Below, piece by piece: positions 1-5,022 of a stretch of DNA of 10,135 bases. Position numbers and translations under genes: made by a program. Numbering within the stretch: the stretch's first letter is position 1; each line of letters begins with the position of its first letter. Source of the stretch: Hydrogenovibrio sp049975065 (lineage in GTDB: Bacteria; Pseudomonadota; Gammaproteobacteria; Thiomicrospirales; Thiomicrospiraceae). The stretch lies in NCBI GenBank assembly GCA_049975065.1, contig JBNGDN010000074.1, one strand, 5' to 3'. The notes beneath the pieces were generated by a model. That model had not been told where the DNA came from. It saw nothing but the letters and a program-made list of their open reading frames with translations, and made no database searches.

Positions 1-1
1 G

Positions 2-1156
2 ACCACCGGTTCACCCTTGCAAGCTGGGCAAAAGGTGTTGTGGCTGGCGGAAGTGAGTTTTCATGAAAAATTCGGGTTTTCATTAGTGGTGCAGGACATC
101 GACCCCAGTTTTACGTTGGGCGAGTTGGAAGCCAATCTGAACAAAATTCGCCAGCAGTTGGTGGCTGAGAACTTATACGACCGGAATAAGCGCTTTGAAC
201 TGCCAAGTGACTTTTTTCGAGTGGCGGTGATTGCGCCCCCGAAAGCGGCAGGCCTGGGCGATTTTCGTGCCGATGCCGACCAACTGCAACAGGCGAATTT
301 GTGCGAGTTCAATTACTTTTACGCCAGTTTTCAGGGGGATAAAGTCGAGTCTGAAATGCAGATCGCGTTCAATGCAGTCGAGGCCATGCATCAATCGCAA
401 CCGTATGATGCGGTGATTGTCATTCGTGGGGGCGGTGCCAAAATGGATCTGAGTGCTTTGAATCGTTACAGTATCGCCAAAGCGATTGCGCAGGCGTCGG
501 TTCCAGTGTTAACGGGCATTGGTCATGAGCGTGACACCACGCTGCTGGATGAAGTGGCCGCCATGCGCTTTGACACCCCCAGCAAAGCGATTGCCGCCAT
601 CCGGCATCGAATTTTTGACGGCGCCCAGCGTGCCCAGGGTCACTGGTTTACCATCTCCCAGGGCAGTCAACTTTATGTGCAGAAACAAAAGCAGACGCTG
701 GCCGAAATGGAAACCACCGTACAGCGTCAAAGCCTGAGCATTACCGAACGGCTGAAAAACTGGCTGACGCCCTTGCATTATCAAATTCAGCGGCAAAGTG
801 TGAGCCTGTTGCACGGGCAGCGTTATGCCTTGTCGCAATCCAATCAGTTCATTCAGCAAACGGTTTCCAGTCATCTGCAACTGCAAAAACAGCAGCTGCT
901 GCAGGCTGAATCCTTGTTGCGGTCGGCACCGTTTCAACGGCTGGAATCGGCACGTACACGCAATAAACAATGGATACAATTCATTCTCAGCTCCGGGCCG
1001 AAGACGCAACTCAACCGTGGGTTTGCCATCGTAAAGGATAAACCGGGCGGGCAGCCGATTAAATCGGCAGATACGGCAAAACGCTTGCCGCAGATTGAAA
1101 TAACCTTTCGGGATGGTGCCATTCAGGCCATTCCGGTTGAAGAAACCCTAAACTGA
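2..1156 (+). CDS. xseA: Exodeoxyribonuclease VII large subunit (5' end outside window)
   Basis: Catalytic large subunit of exonuclease VII, which degrades single-stranded DNA to oligonucleotides in the cytoplasm together with XseB. The frame is open to the left edge, so the N-terminal part (OB-fold DNA-binding domain, roughly 70-100 residues by comparison with the 456-residue E. coli protein) is missing. A TTG at 17 is not a credible start. The visible 384 residues contain the core motifs: an RGGG stretch in VIRGGGAKMDLSALN (about 428-475) and GIGHERDTTLLDEVA (about 518-560), which correspond to GRGGGSLEDL and VGHETDVTIADFVA in E. coli. They are followed by a Gln-rich helical/coiled-coil region and a C-terminal NRGFAIVKD segment (about 1010-1040). 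The motifs differ clearly from E. coli, so this is a divergent XseA. It stops 15 bases before xseB, consistent with one transcript. Family assignment is confident. Confidence 0.9.
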   Translation, partial: TTGSPLQAGQKVLWLAEVSFHEKFGFSLVVQDIDPSFTLGELEANLNKIRQQLVAENLYDRNKRFELPSDFFRVAVIAPPKAAGLGDFRADADQLQQANLCEFNYFYASFQGDKVESEMQIAFNAVEAMHQSQPYDAVIVIRGGGAKMDLSALNRYSIAKAIAQASVPVLTGIGHERDTTLLDEVAAMRFDTPSKAIAAIRHRIFDGAQRAQGHWFTISQGSQLYVQKQKQTLAEMETTVQRQSLSITERLKNWLTPLHYQIQRQSVSLLHGQRYALSQSNQFIQQTVSSHLQLQKQQLLQAESLLRSAPFQRLESARTRNKQWIQFILSSGPKTQLNRGFAIVKDKPGGQPIKSADTAKRLPQIEITFRDGAIQAIPVEETLN

Positions 1157-1171
1157 AAAGGATAAAACACC

Positions 1172-1393
1172 ATGGCCAATAACAGTGCGGAAAGCTATCA
1201 AACAAACTACGCCAAGCTTCAGGAAATTGCCCAGAAACTGTCCCATTCCGATGAAATTGACATAGACGAACTGGTGCCGATGGTGGATGAAGCCACGCGA
1301 GCCTATCAGATTTGTCAGTCGCGCATTGAAGCGGTGGAAGCGGCATTAAATAAGCGCATGGCACCCACGCAAGCTTCGGAAGAACGTGAATAA
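1172..1393 (+). CDS. xseB: Exodeoxyribonuclease VII small subunit
   Basis: Small helical subunit of exonuclease VII. Several copies decorate the XseA coiled coil and are needed for activity and for control of XseA toxicity. The 73-residue product has the normal length and the family pattern: YAKLQEIAQKLS near the N-terminus, then an acidic IDIDELVPMVDEA helix, then a second amphipathic helix with CQSRIEAVEAALNKRM. The start is well set by an AAGGA Shine-Dalgarno sequence at about 1158-1162, nine bases before the ATG. It lies 15 bases after xseA on the same strand, as expected for subunits made together. Its last codons overlap a possible GTG start (1386) of the following arsC-like frame. Confidence 0.88.
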   Translation: MANNSAESYQTNYAKLQEIAQKLSHSDEIDIDELVPMVDEATRAYQICQSRIEAVEAALNKRMAPTQASEERE

Positions 1394-1502
1394 AAAAGCC
1401 ATGCTTTATCATAATCCGCAGTGTTCTAAACTCTAAACGTCGTCAGGCAAGGATCGTCCTCAACGACGAGCGAAACCGCCAGGCTTGGCTGAAAATTCTG
1501 CA
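1386..1502 (+). pseudogene. ArsC/YfgD-family reductase fragment, frameshifted and cut by gap
   Basis: Starting at GTG 1386 (overlapping the xseB stop) or ATG 1401, the frame reads MLYHNPQCSK, which matches the YHNPxCSK active-site motif of the arsenate-reductase-like thioredoxin-fold family (ArsC/YfgD/YffB); the Cys at 1422-1424 would be catalytic. Two codons later it hits TAA at 1434-1436. The cause is visible: the heptamer TCTAAAC is present twice in tandem (1425-1438). Removing one copy restores a frame reading CSKRRQARIVLNDER up to the gap at 1503, much like the expected CSKSRxA continuation. The rest of the gene (normally about 115 residues) is not in the assembly before or after the N run. 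Seen: motif, duplication, stop. Inferred: a real frameshift mutation, or a sequence error near a contig end. The arsenate-reducing role itself is unproven for YfgD-type proteins. Confidence 0.68.
1425..1438 (+). repeat. 7-bp tandem duplication in arsC-like gene
   Basis: TCTAAAC occurs twice head to tail. Because seven is not a multiple of three, it shifts the reading frame directly after the catalytic CSK motif and brings in a TAA stop. Deletion of either copy restores an open frame to the edge of the gap. This is the typical outcome of replication slippage, but it lies only about 65 bases from a contig end, so an assembly or read error is possible. Confidence 0.8.
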
Positions 1503-1602
1503 NNNNNNNNNNNNNNNNNNNNNNNNNNNNNNNNNNNNNNNNNNNNNNNNNNNNNNNNNNNNNNNNNNNNNNNNNNNNNNNNNNNNNNNNNNNNNNNNNN
1601 NN
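1503..1602. other. Assembly gap (100 N)
   Basis: Exactly 100 unknown bases, the common convention for a scaffold gap of unknown size. Any distance or synteny across it is therefore uncertain. The left contig ends inside the arsC-like gene and the right contig begins 11 bases before a dif-like site, so the missing part could be short (the rest of arsC) or could hold a repeated or integrated element. Confidence 0.97.
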
Positions 1603-1613
1603 TGCATTATTTA

Positions 1614-1641
1614 ATTTAACATAATATACATTATGCGAACA
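1614..1641 (-). other. dif: dif site, XerC/XerD chromosome dimer resolution site
   Basis: On the plus strand this 28-mer is made of ATTTAACATAA (1614-1624), TATACA (1625-1630) and TTATGCGAACA (1631-1641). Read on the minus strand, this is the E. coli dif layout: XerC arm TGTTCGCATAA, central TGTATA, XerD arm TTATGTTAAAT. Compared from memory with E. coli dif, the XerD arm (11/11) and the central hexamer (6/6) are identical and the XerC arm differs at two positions, giving 26/28. XerC and XerD bind these arms, and FtsK-activated strand exchange at the central region resolves chromosome dimers at division. Gene direction on both sides points toward the site, as expected at a replication terminus. 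It could instead be a copy carried by a Xer-dependent integrative element, since an assembly gap lies right beside it. Confidence 0.9.
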
Positions 1642-1652
1642 TAGTGCTGGGC

Positions 1653-1910
1653 ATGATGTCCGTGCTGAGTGTTTTGAGTTGGCACGGGTTTGGATTGTTT
1701 GGATGCTCACCTTGCGATTCGCATAGCGATGTTTTCAATCATTTGGCCGGTGGGTTTTGGCTGTTGATGTGTGGTTTATTAGGTCTCGTATTTGGTCTTG
1801 GAACCGGACGAAGGCTCATTAGCCAGGTCTGGTTATTTTGGAGGGCGTCTATCTTTTATTGGGCTGGATTGCGGTTAACTTGGATGGTTTACTTGAATTG
1901 GCTGGATTGA
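1653..1910 (+). CDS. Possible small membrane protein next to dif, unknown
   Basis: A frame open from GTG 1644 or ATG 1653 to TGA 1908 would encode about 85 residues, largely hydrophobic. It has one clear membrane-like stretch (GGFWLLMCGLLGLVFGLG, about 1749-1802) and a Trp-rich second one (about 1824-1900), with a CSPCDSHSD segment between the first hydrophobic residues and the main helix. I recognise no family. There is no convincing ribosome binding site, and the start lies within 12 bases of the dif site. After 1822 another plus frame also reads as a hydrophobic segment (EGVYLLLGWIAVNLDG, from about 1841), so the ORF may be the remnant of a larger membrane gene broken by a frameshift or by recombination at dif. 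It could also be non-coding. Confidence 0.3.
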   Translation: MMSVLSVLSWHGFGLFGCSPCDSHSDVFNHLAGGFWLLMCGLLGLVFGLGTGRRLISQVWLFWRASIFYWAGLRLTWMVYLNWLD

Positions 1911-1936
1911 GACAGCAAAGATGGGCTCTGTCTCAA
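1907..1936. other. Inverted repeat between convergent frames
   Basis: TTGAGACAG (1907-1915) and CTGTCTCAA (1928-1936) form a perfect 9-bp stem with a 12-base loop. It sits between the end of the small plus-strand ORF and the stop of the minus-strand gene at 1964, where a bidirectional terminator would be expected. There is no T-run on either side, so intrinsic termination is doubtful. It may be only an RNA 3' structure. Confidence 0.4.
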
Positions 1937-1963
1937 CCATGCCAGATGGGTGTCATCAACGTG

Positions 1964-2416
1964 TTATTTAAAATACTCGGCATGTTCGCTGAGCACTACC
2001 AACATTGGTACGATGGAAACGATGGCCATCAAAATCGGAACCCAGGCTTTTGGTTGGTTGTTTTTCACCCCAATAACCCCCGCGACGATCGCAATCGGCG
2101 CGGCAATCCAAGTAATGGGTGGGAACACAAAAGCGAAGAAAACCGCAATAATACCGGCCACCATGCCCATAGTGGCGGCATTGCCTGGATTGTAAGTGCG
2201 TGTGTCGCGCATGTCATCTGGTCGGGAACTGGCGGAATCCAAGCGTCCCATTATGGTGGATATATCCGCTTCGGATAAGTTTTTCCGGGTGAGCTCAAGA
2301 TCGGTCATACCCAAGGTGATTTTTTGCTGGCGGTATAGGCTTTTGACCAAATCGTTCCATTCGGCGTTGTCAGGAAGTGCGTCGATGATTTCGTGGGCTT
2401 CTTGTTTGATGGACAC
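1964..2416 (-). CDS. Membrane protein with antitoxin-like N-terminal segment, unknown function
   Basis: A 150-residue protein. The GTG start at 2416 is supported by an AGGAG Shine-Dalgarno sequence eight bases upstream, and no better start is seen. Residues 1-60 are soluble and contain IIDALPDNAEWNDLVKSLYRQQKI. From memory this resembles the conserved LPDDASWDDLMYEIYVRQKI pattern of small proteobacterial proteins often annotated as antitoxin-like. Residues 61-80 are a polar linker. Residues 81-142 form two or three membrane segments (about 82-99, 101-117 and 124-142) with a GVIGVKNNQPK turn, similar in layout to DUF4190-type small membrane domains. It is transcribed toward dif, opposite to rpoN, and shares with rpoN a divergent upstream region of about 270 bases. 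The function is unknown, and the domain resemblance is by eye only. Confidence 0.72.
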   Translation of the reverse strand: MSIKQEAHEIIDALPDNAEWNDLVKSLYRQQKITLGMTDLELTRKNLSEADISTIMGRLDSASSRPDDMRDTRTYNPGNAATMGMVAGIIAVFFAFVFPPITWIAAPIAIVAGVIGVKNNQPKAWVPILMAIVSIVPMLVVLSEHAEYFK

Positions 2417-2686
2417 CTTTGTCGCTCCTCTTTTGGGGATAAATGATTGCGCCCTTTCGACGTTACGATTCGTTCAAAAGGTTTTGGTTTGCAATGCATT
2501 TTGTAAATTGGCTTGTTTTTTAATTCTGAAACGTCTTCACGCCAGTGAGCACGCGTGTTAAGGTTTCAAGATAATACCGTTTTGTTGCATTTTCGATTAT
2601 TATATAACCATTATTGAGATACTCAACCATTATTGGGCACTTCGACAAACTCGGCTTCAGGGATAAGAAATAAGGAGAGATTCTGT
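2417..2686. other. Divergent intergenic region upstream of rpoN
   Basis: This 270-base AT-rich stretch separates the minus-strand membrane-protein gene from rpoN. It holds the AGGAG ribosome binding site of the former (about 2425-2429 on the minus strand) and, near the rpoN side, a repeat/palindrome cluster (2606-2635) described separately. A TATTAT hexamer at 2598-2603 could be a -10 box for rpoN, but no good -35 box is placed correctly. I see no additional gene; the frames open here lack ribosome binding sites and overlap the flanking genes. Confidence 0.5.
2606..2635 (+). promoter_or_regulatory. Direct repeat plus palindrome upstream of rpoN (possible operator)
   Basis: The 11-mer AACCATTATTG occurs twice (2606-2616 and 2625-2635), 19 bases apart start to start. 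Between them, sharing their edges, is the perfect palindrome TTGAG-ATA-CTCAA (2614-2626). The cluster lies about 50 bases before the rpoN start codon, just downstream of a possible -10 hexamer, so it would be in the promoter or the 5' leader. The organisation suggests a binding site for a dimeric regulator, but the regulator is not identified and chance in AT-rich DNA is possible. Confidence 0.35.
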
Positions 2687-4192
2687 ATGGCATTGATGCC
2701 AGGTTTACAAATCAATATCGGCCAACAATTGAAGCTAACGCCGCAGTTGCAGCAATCCATCAAAATTTTGCAGTATTCGGCGCTGGAAGTACAGCAGACC
2801 ATTTCCACGACGCTGGAAACCAACTTTATGTTGGAACTGGACGAAGACCGACCCGATGATTTGGACGAAGCCTTTTCCGATCAAGAAGACCATTCGGATG
2901 TTGACGACAGTGATGCACCGGAAGCCAATGAAAGCGAACTCGACATCGAATCGGCGGATACCTTGTCGGACGACTTGCAAGTGGATTGTGAATGGGAGGA
3001 AGTTTACACCGATCTGAGCGTATCGAACAGCACCAGTAAATCGAACGACCAGGATTATACCGCTCCGGAAAACTACACATCAGCCGAATTGACTTTAAGC
3101 GAGAAACTTTATTGGCAGTCGGATATTTACCCCTGGACGGAAGTTCAGGAGGTGGTGGCTTCTTACATCATTGATGACATTAGCGATGAAGGTTTTTTAA
3201 AAACCCCCTTCCCCACGCTTTTAACCGATATTCAGGAAAAAGAGCCAGGCCTGGGCGTTCAGCTGGCGGACTTGGAAACGGTTCTGGCGGTCATCCAGCA
3301 ATTTGAACCCACTGGCGTGGCCGCGCGCAGTCTGGAAGAATGTTTGATTCTGCAATTGAAAAGCCTCCGACAAACCCCTTTTGTGGTGACGGCCACCAAA
3401 ATGATCGAAGAAAATTTCGAGCTTCTCAGTACCCGTGACTACAAGCGTATCAAAAAAATCTACCTGTTGAATGACGAAGAGTTGACGGAAGTGATTCAAG
3501 TCATTCAATCACTCACCCCGCGGCCTGGGCGGGCTTATTCCTCTACTCAAGGGGAAATCGTTGTGCCGGATCTCAAGCTGTCACGCACTCAGGATGGTTT
3601 TATGGTGGAGTTGAATCAAGAGGCCTTTCCACGCTTGACCATTAATTCCGCTTACATTGATATGGCCGGTGCCATGAGTGCGGCCAGCACCGAAGCCAAG
3701 CAAATTAAAGAACAATTGATTGAAGCCAAAGGGTTGATTAAAAGCATTCAAAGCCGTGGCGAAACGCTATTGCGCGTCGGCAAATACATCGTGGAAAAAC
3801 AAGCACGATTTTTTGACGAAGGCGAGCAAGCGATGCAGCCGATGGTGTTGCGGGATGTTGCCGAGTCGCTGGAACTCCACGAGTCCACTATTTCAAGAGC
3901 AACGAACCAGAAATACATGCAAACCCCGCGTGGTACCTTTGAGCTTAAATACTTTTTTTCCACCGGCGTGTCGCAGTACGGCAGTGACGATCAGTCCGCC
4001 ATTGCGATCAAGTCTCATATCAAGCAGCTCATCGAAAACGAAGATCCGTCTAAACCGCTCAGTGACAATAAGTTAATGGCCTTGCTGGAAGAAAAGGACA
4101 TTAATGTCGCACGTCGAACCATCGCTAAATACCGTGAAGCGATGAATATCCCTTCGTCCAGCGAGCGCAAAAAACTCAATAAATTTAAATAG
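2687..4192 (+). CDS. rpoN: RNA polymerase sigma-54 factor
   Basis: Sigma-54 directs RNA polymerase to -24/-12 promoters and needs an AAA+ activator (bEBP) to melt DNA. ATG 2687 is chosen because AAGGAGA lies about six bases upstream; an in-frame TTG at 2633 has no ribosome binding site. The 501-residue protein shows all parts of the family. Region I is Gln-rich (QQLKLTPQLQQSIKILQ, about residues 13-29). Region II is a very acidic linker (about 50-110). Region III is the core-binding domain (about 140-330). A helix-turn-helix around 387-415 (LRDVAESLELHESTISRATN) precedes the RpoN box ARRTIAKYRE at 475-484, which reads the -24 element. Region I is slightly unusual, with NFMLE where NPLLE is common. 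The usual neighbours (lptB, hpf, ptsN, rapZ) are absent; instead a two-component system follows after 58 bases. Confidence 0.95.
   Translation: MALMPGLQINIGQQLKLTPQLQQSIKILQYSALEVQQTISTTLETNFMLELDEDRPDDLDEAFSDQEDHSDVDDSDAPEANESELDIESADTLSDDLQVDCEWEEVYTDLSVSNSTSKSNDQDYTAPENYTSAELTLSEKLYWQSDIYPWTEVQEVVASYIIDDISDEGFLKTPFPTLLTDIQEKEPGLGVQLADLETVLAVIQQFEPTGVAARSLEECLILQLKSLRQTPFVVTATKMIEENFELLSTRDYKRIKKIYLLNDEELTEVIQVIQSLTPRPGRAYSSTQGEIVVPDLKLSRTQDGFMVELNQEAFPRLTINSAYIDMAGAMSAASTEAKQIKEQLIEAKGLIKSIQSRGETLLRVGKYIVEKQARFFDEGEQAMQPMVLRDVAESLELHESTISRATNQKYMQTPRGTFELKYFFSTGVSQYGSDDQSAIAIKSHIKQLIENEDPSKPLSDNKLMALLEEKDINVARRTIAKYREAMNIPSSSERKKLNKFK
3206..3213 (-). other. KOPS-like octamer (GGGAAGGG on minus strand)
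   Basis: CCCTTCCC on the plus strand is GGGAAGGG on the minus strand, fitting the E. coli FtsK-orienting consensus GGGNAGGG. On the minus strand it points toward lower coordinates, that is toward the dif site at 1614-1641, the direction expected on this side. A single short motif inside rpoN proves little, and it is not known that this organism uses the E. coli motif. Confidence 0.35.
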
Positions 4193-4207
4193 AAAACGCT
4201 TTATACC

Positions 4208-4221
4208 CGCTGCCACCAGCG
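4208..4221 (+). other. Small hairpin between rpoN and regulator gene
   Basis: CGCTG-CCAC-CAGCG forms a perfect 5-bp, GC-rich stem with a four-base loop 15 bases after the rpoN stop. No T-run follows, so it is not a convincing terminator. It may partly separate rpoN from the downstream two-component genes or stabilise the rpoN message. Confidence 0.3.
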
Positions 4222-4250
4222 CGTTGATTCATTTGGAGACTGCCTGCCTT

Positions 4251-4952
4251 ATGTTAAACACGGACTTTACCATCAGCATTATTGAAGATGATCCGTTGCA
4301 ACTGGAAAACCTGGAAACCGCCTTGAGTGAACAGGGCTTTCAAGTAAATGTCTTTTCTGATCGTCGAGCCGCCGAGGCCAGCTTTGATCATAAACTGCCA
4401 GACCTGGTCATTTCCGACATTATTCTTGGCCACGAAATTGACGGCGGTTTTGAGCTTGCCAAGCATTTATTGTCCTATGAAAGAGCGATACCGGTTATTT
4501 TTCTGTCGGAACGGCAATCCGAGTTCGATATTTATACCGGCCACGCCTTGGGCGCCATTGACTATCTGCCAAAGCCGATCAGTTTGAGTGTTTTGACAGC
4601 GAAAGTGAAAAATTTATTGCGCATAACCGGCACAGCGGCCGCCAATGGTCACCCCGAAAAATCGCAGATTGCCGGTTTGCGTTTAGCCAATGAAGAGTTT
4701 AAAGCCTATTGGCAAGAAAAACCTTTGGATCTGACCGCCACCGAATTCGAAATGTTGCGGCAGTTTGCCCTGACGGGCGAACGGGGCGTGGTGACTTACG
4801 ATCGCTTGCAGGAGTCCACTCAGGGAGTGGTGGAACGTAACACGATTAATACGCATATTTGCCGAATTCGTTCGGCGTTTAAAAAAATAGATCCAGCGTT
4901 CAATTTGATTCATAACGAATACGGACGTGGTTACAGTTGGTATGAAAAATAA
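4251..4952 (+). CDS. OmpR-family response regulator (dedicated-sortase-system-like)
   Basis: A 233-residue DNA-binding response regulator. The receiver domain (residues about 7-120) has the acidic pair D13/D14, the phospho-acceptor D56 (ISDIIL), S86 at the switch position and K108 (LPKP). The C-terminal winged helix (about 150-233) carries the OmpR-type LTATEFEMLRQF and GRGYSW ends. ATG 4251 is preferred, with GGAG upstream at a rather long spacing of 12 bases; an in-frame TTG at 4224 lies before that GGAG and has no support. The receiver segment EIDGGFEL with IFLSERQSEFD recalls, from memory, the response regulators of the proteobacterial dedicated sortase system, but no sortase is in the window. 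The cognate kinase gene follows 62 bases downstream. The target genes are unknown. Confidence 0.88.
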   Translation: MLNTDFTISIIEDDPLQLENLETALSEQGFQVNVFSDRRAAEASFDHKLPDLVISDIILGHEIDGGFELAKHLLSYERAIPVIFLSERQSEFDIYTGHALGAIDYLPKPISLSVLTAKVKNLLRITGTAAANGHPEKSQIAGLRLANEEFKAYWQEKPLDLTATEFEMLRQFALTGERGVVTYDRLQESTQGVVERNTINTHICRIRSAFKKIDPAFNLIHNEYGRGYSWYEK

Positions 4953-5022
4953 CCAGGCCTGGTTGAATCGGTTTTTACACCGCAAACGCTTTCACCGGCA
5001 AAAGGGTTGCGACAGTGGTTAA
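4942..5022 (+). CDS. Possible 26-residue bridging ORF
   Basis: ATG 4942 lies inside the end of the response-regulator gene, and the frame runs to TAA 5020, three codons into the kinase gene. The peptide (starting MKNNQAWLNRFLHRKRF) is basic. It could couple translation of the two genes, since it covers the whole gap between them. It has no clear ribosome binding site and no family match, so it may be chance. Alternatively it is the original N-terminus of the kinase, separated by an indel. Confidence 0.15.
   Translation: MKNNQAWLNRFLHRKRFHRQKGCDSG

Noticed and set aside
17..19. TTG as start of xseA
   Set aside because: The frame continues open to the window edge and the family needs an N-terminal OB-fold that would be missing.
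509..1009. 166-codon minus-strand frame inside xseA
   Set aside because: Antisense shadow of a clear xseA reading frame, with composition set by the opposite strand and no start signal.
1426..1710. Minus-strand open frame running through the N gap
   Set aside because: It is open only because N codons cannot be stops. It has no ribosome binding site, and it covers the dif site and the antisense of the arsC-like fragment.
1838..2278. 146-codon plus-strand frame starting with TTG
   Set aside because: Most of it is antisense to the well-supported GTG gene at 1964-2416, and its start has no ribosome binding site. Only its first about 30 hydrophobic codons are kept as a frameshift possibility.
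2305..2499. Minus-strand 64-codon frame overlapping the membrane-protein gene start
   Set aside because: Out of frame with the gene that has a good AGGAG site, very basic composition, no motif.
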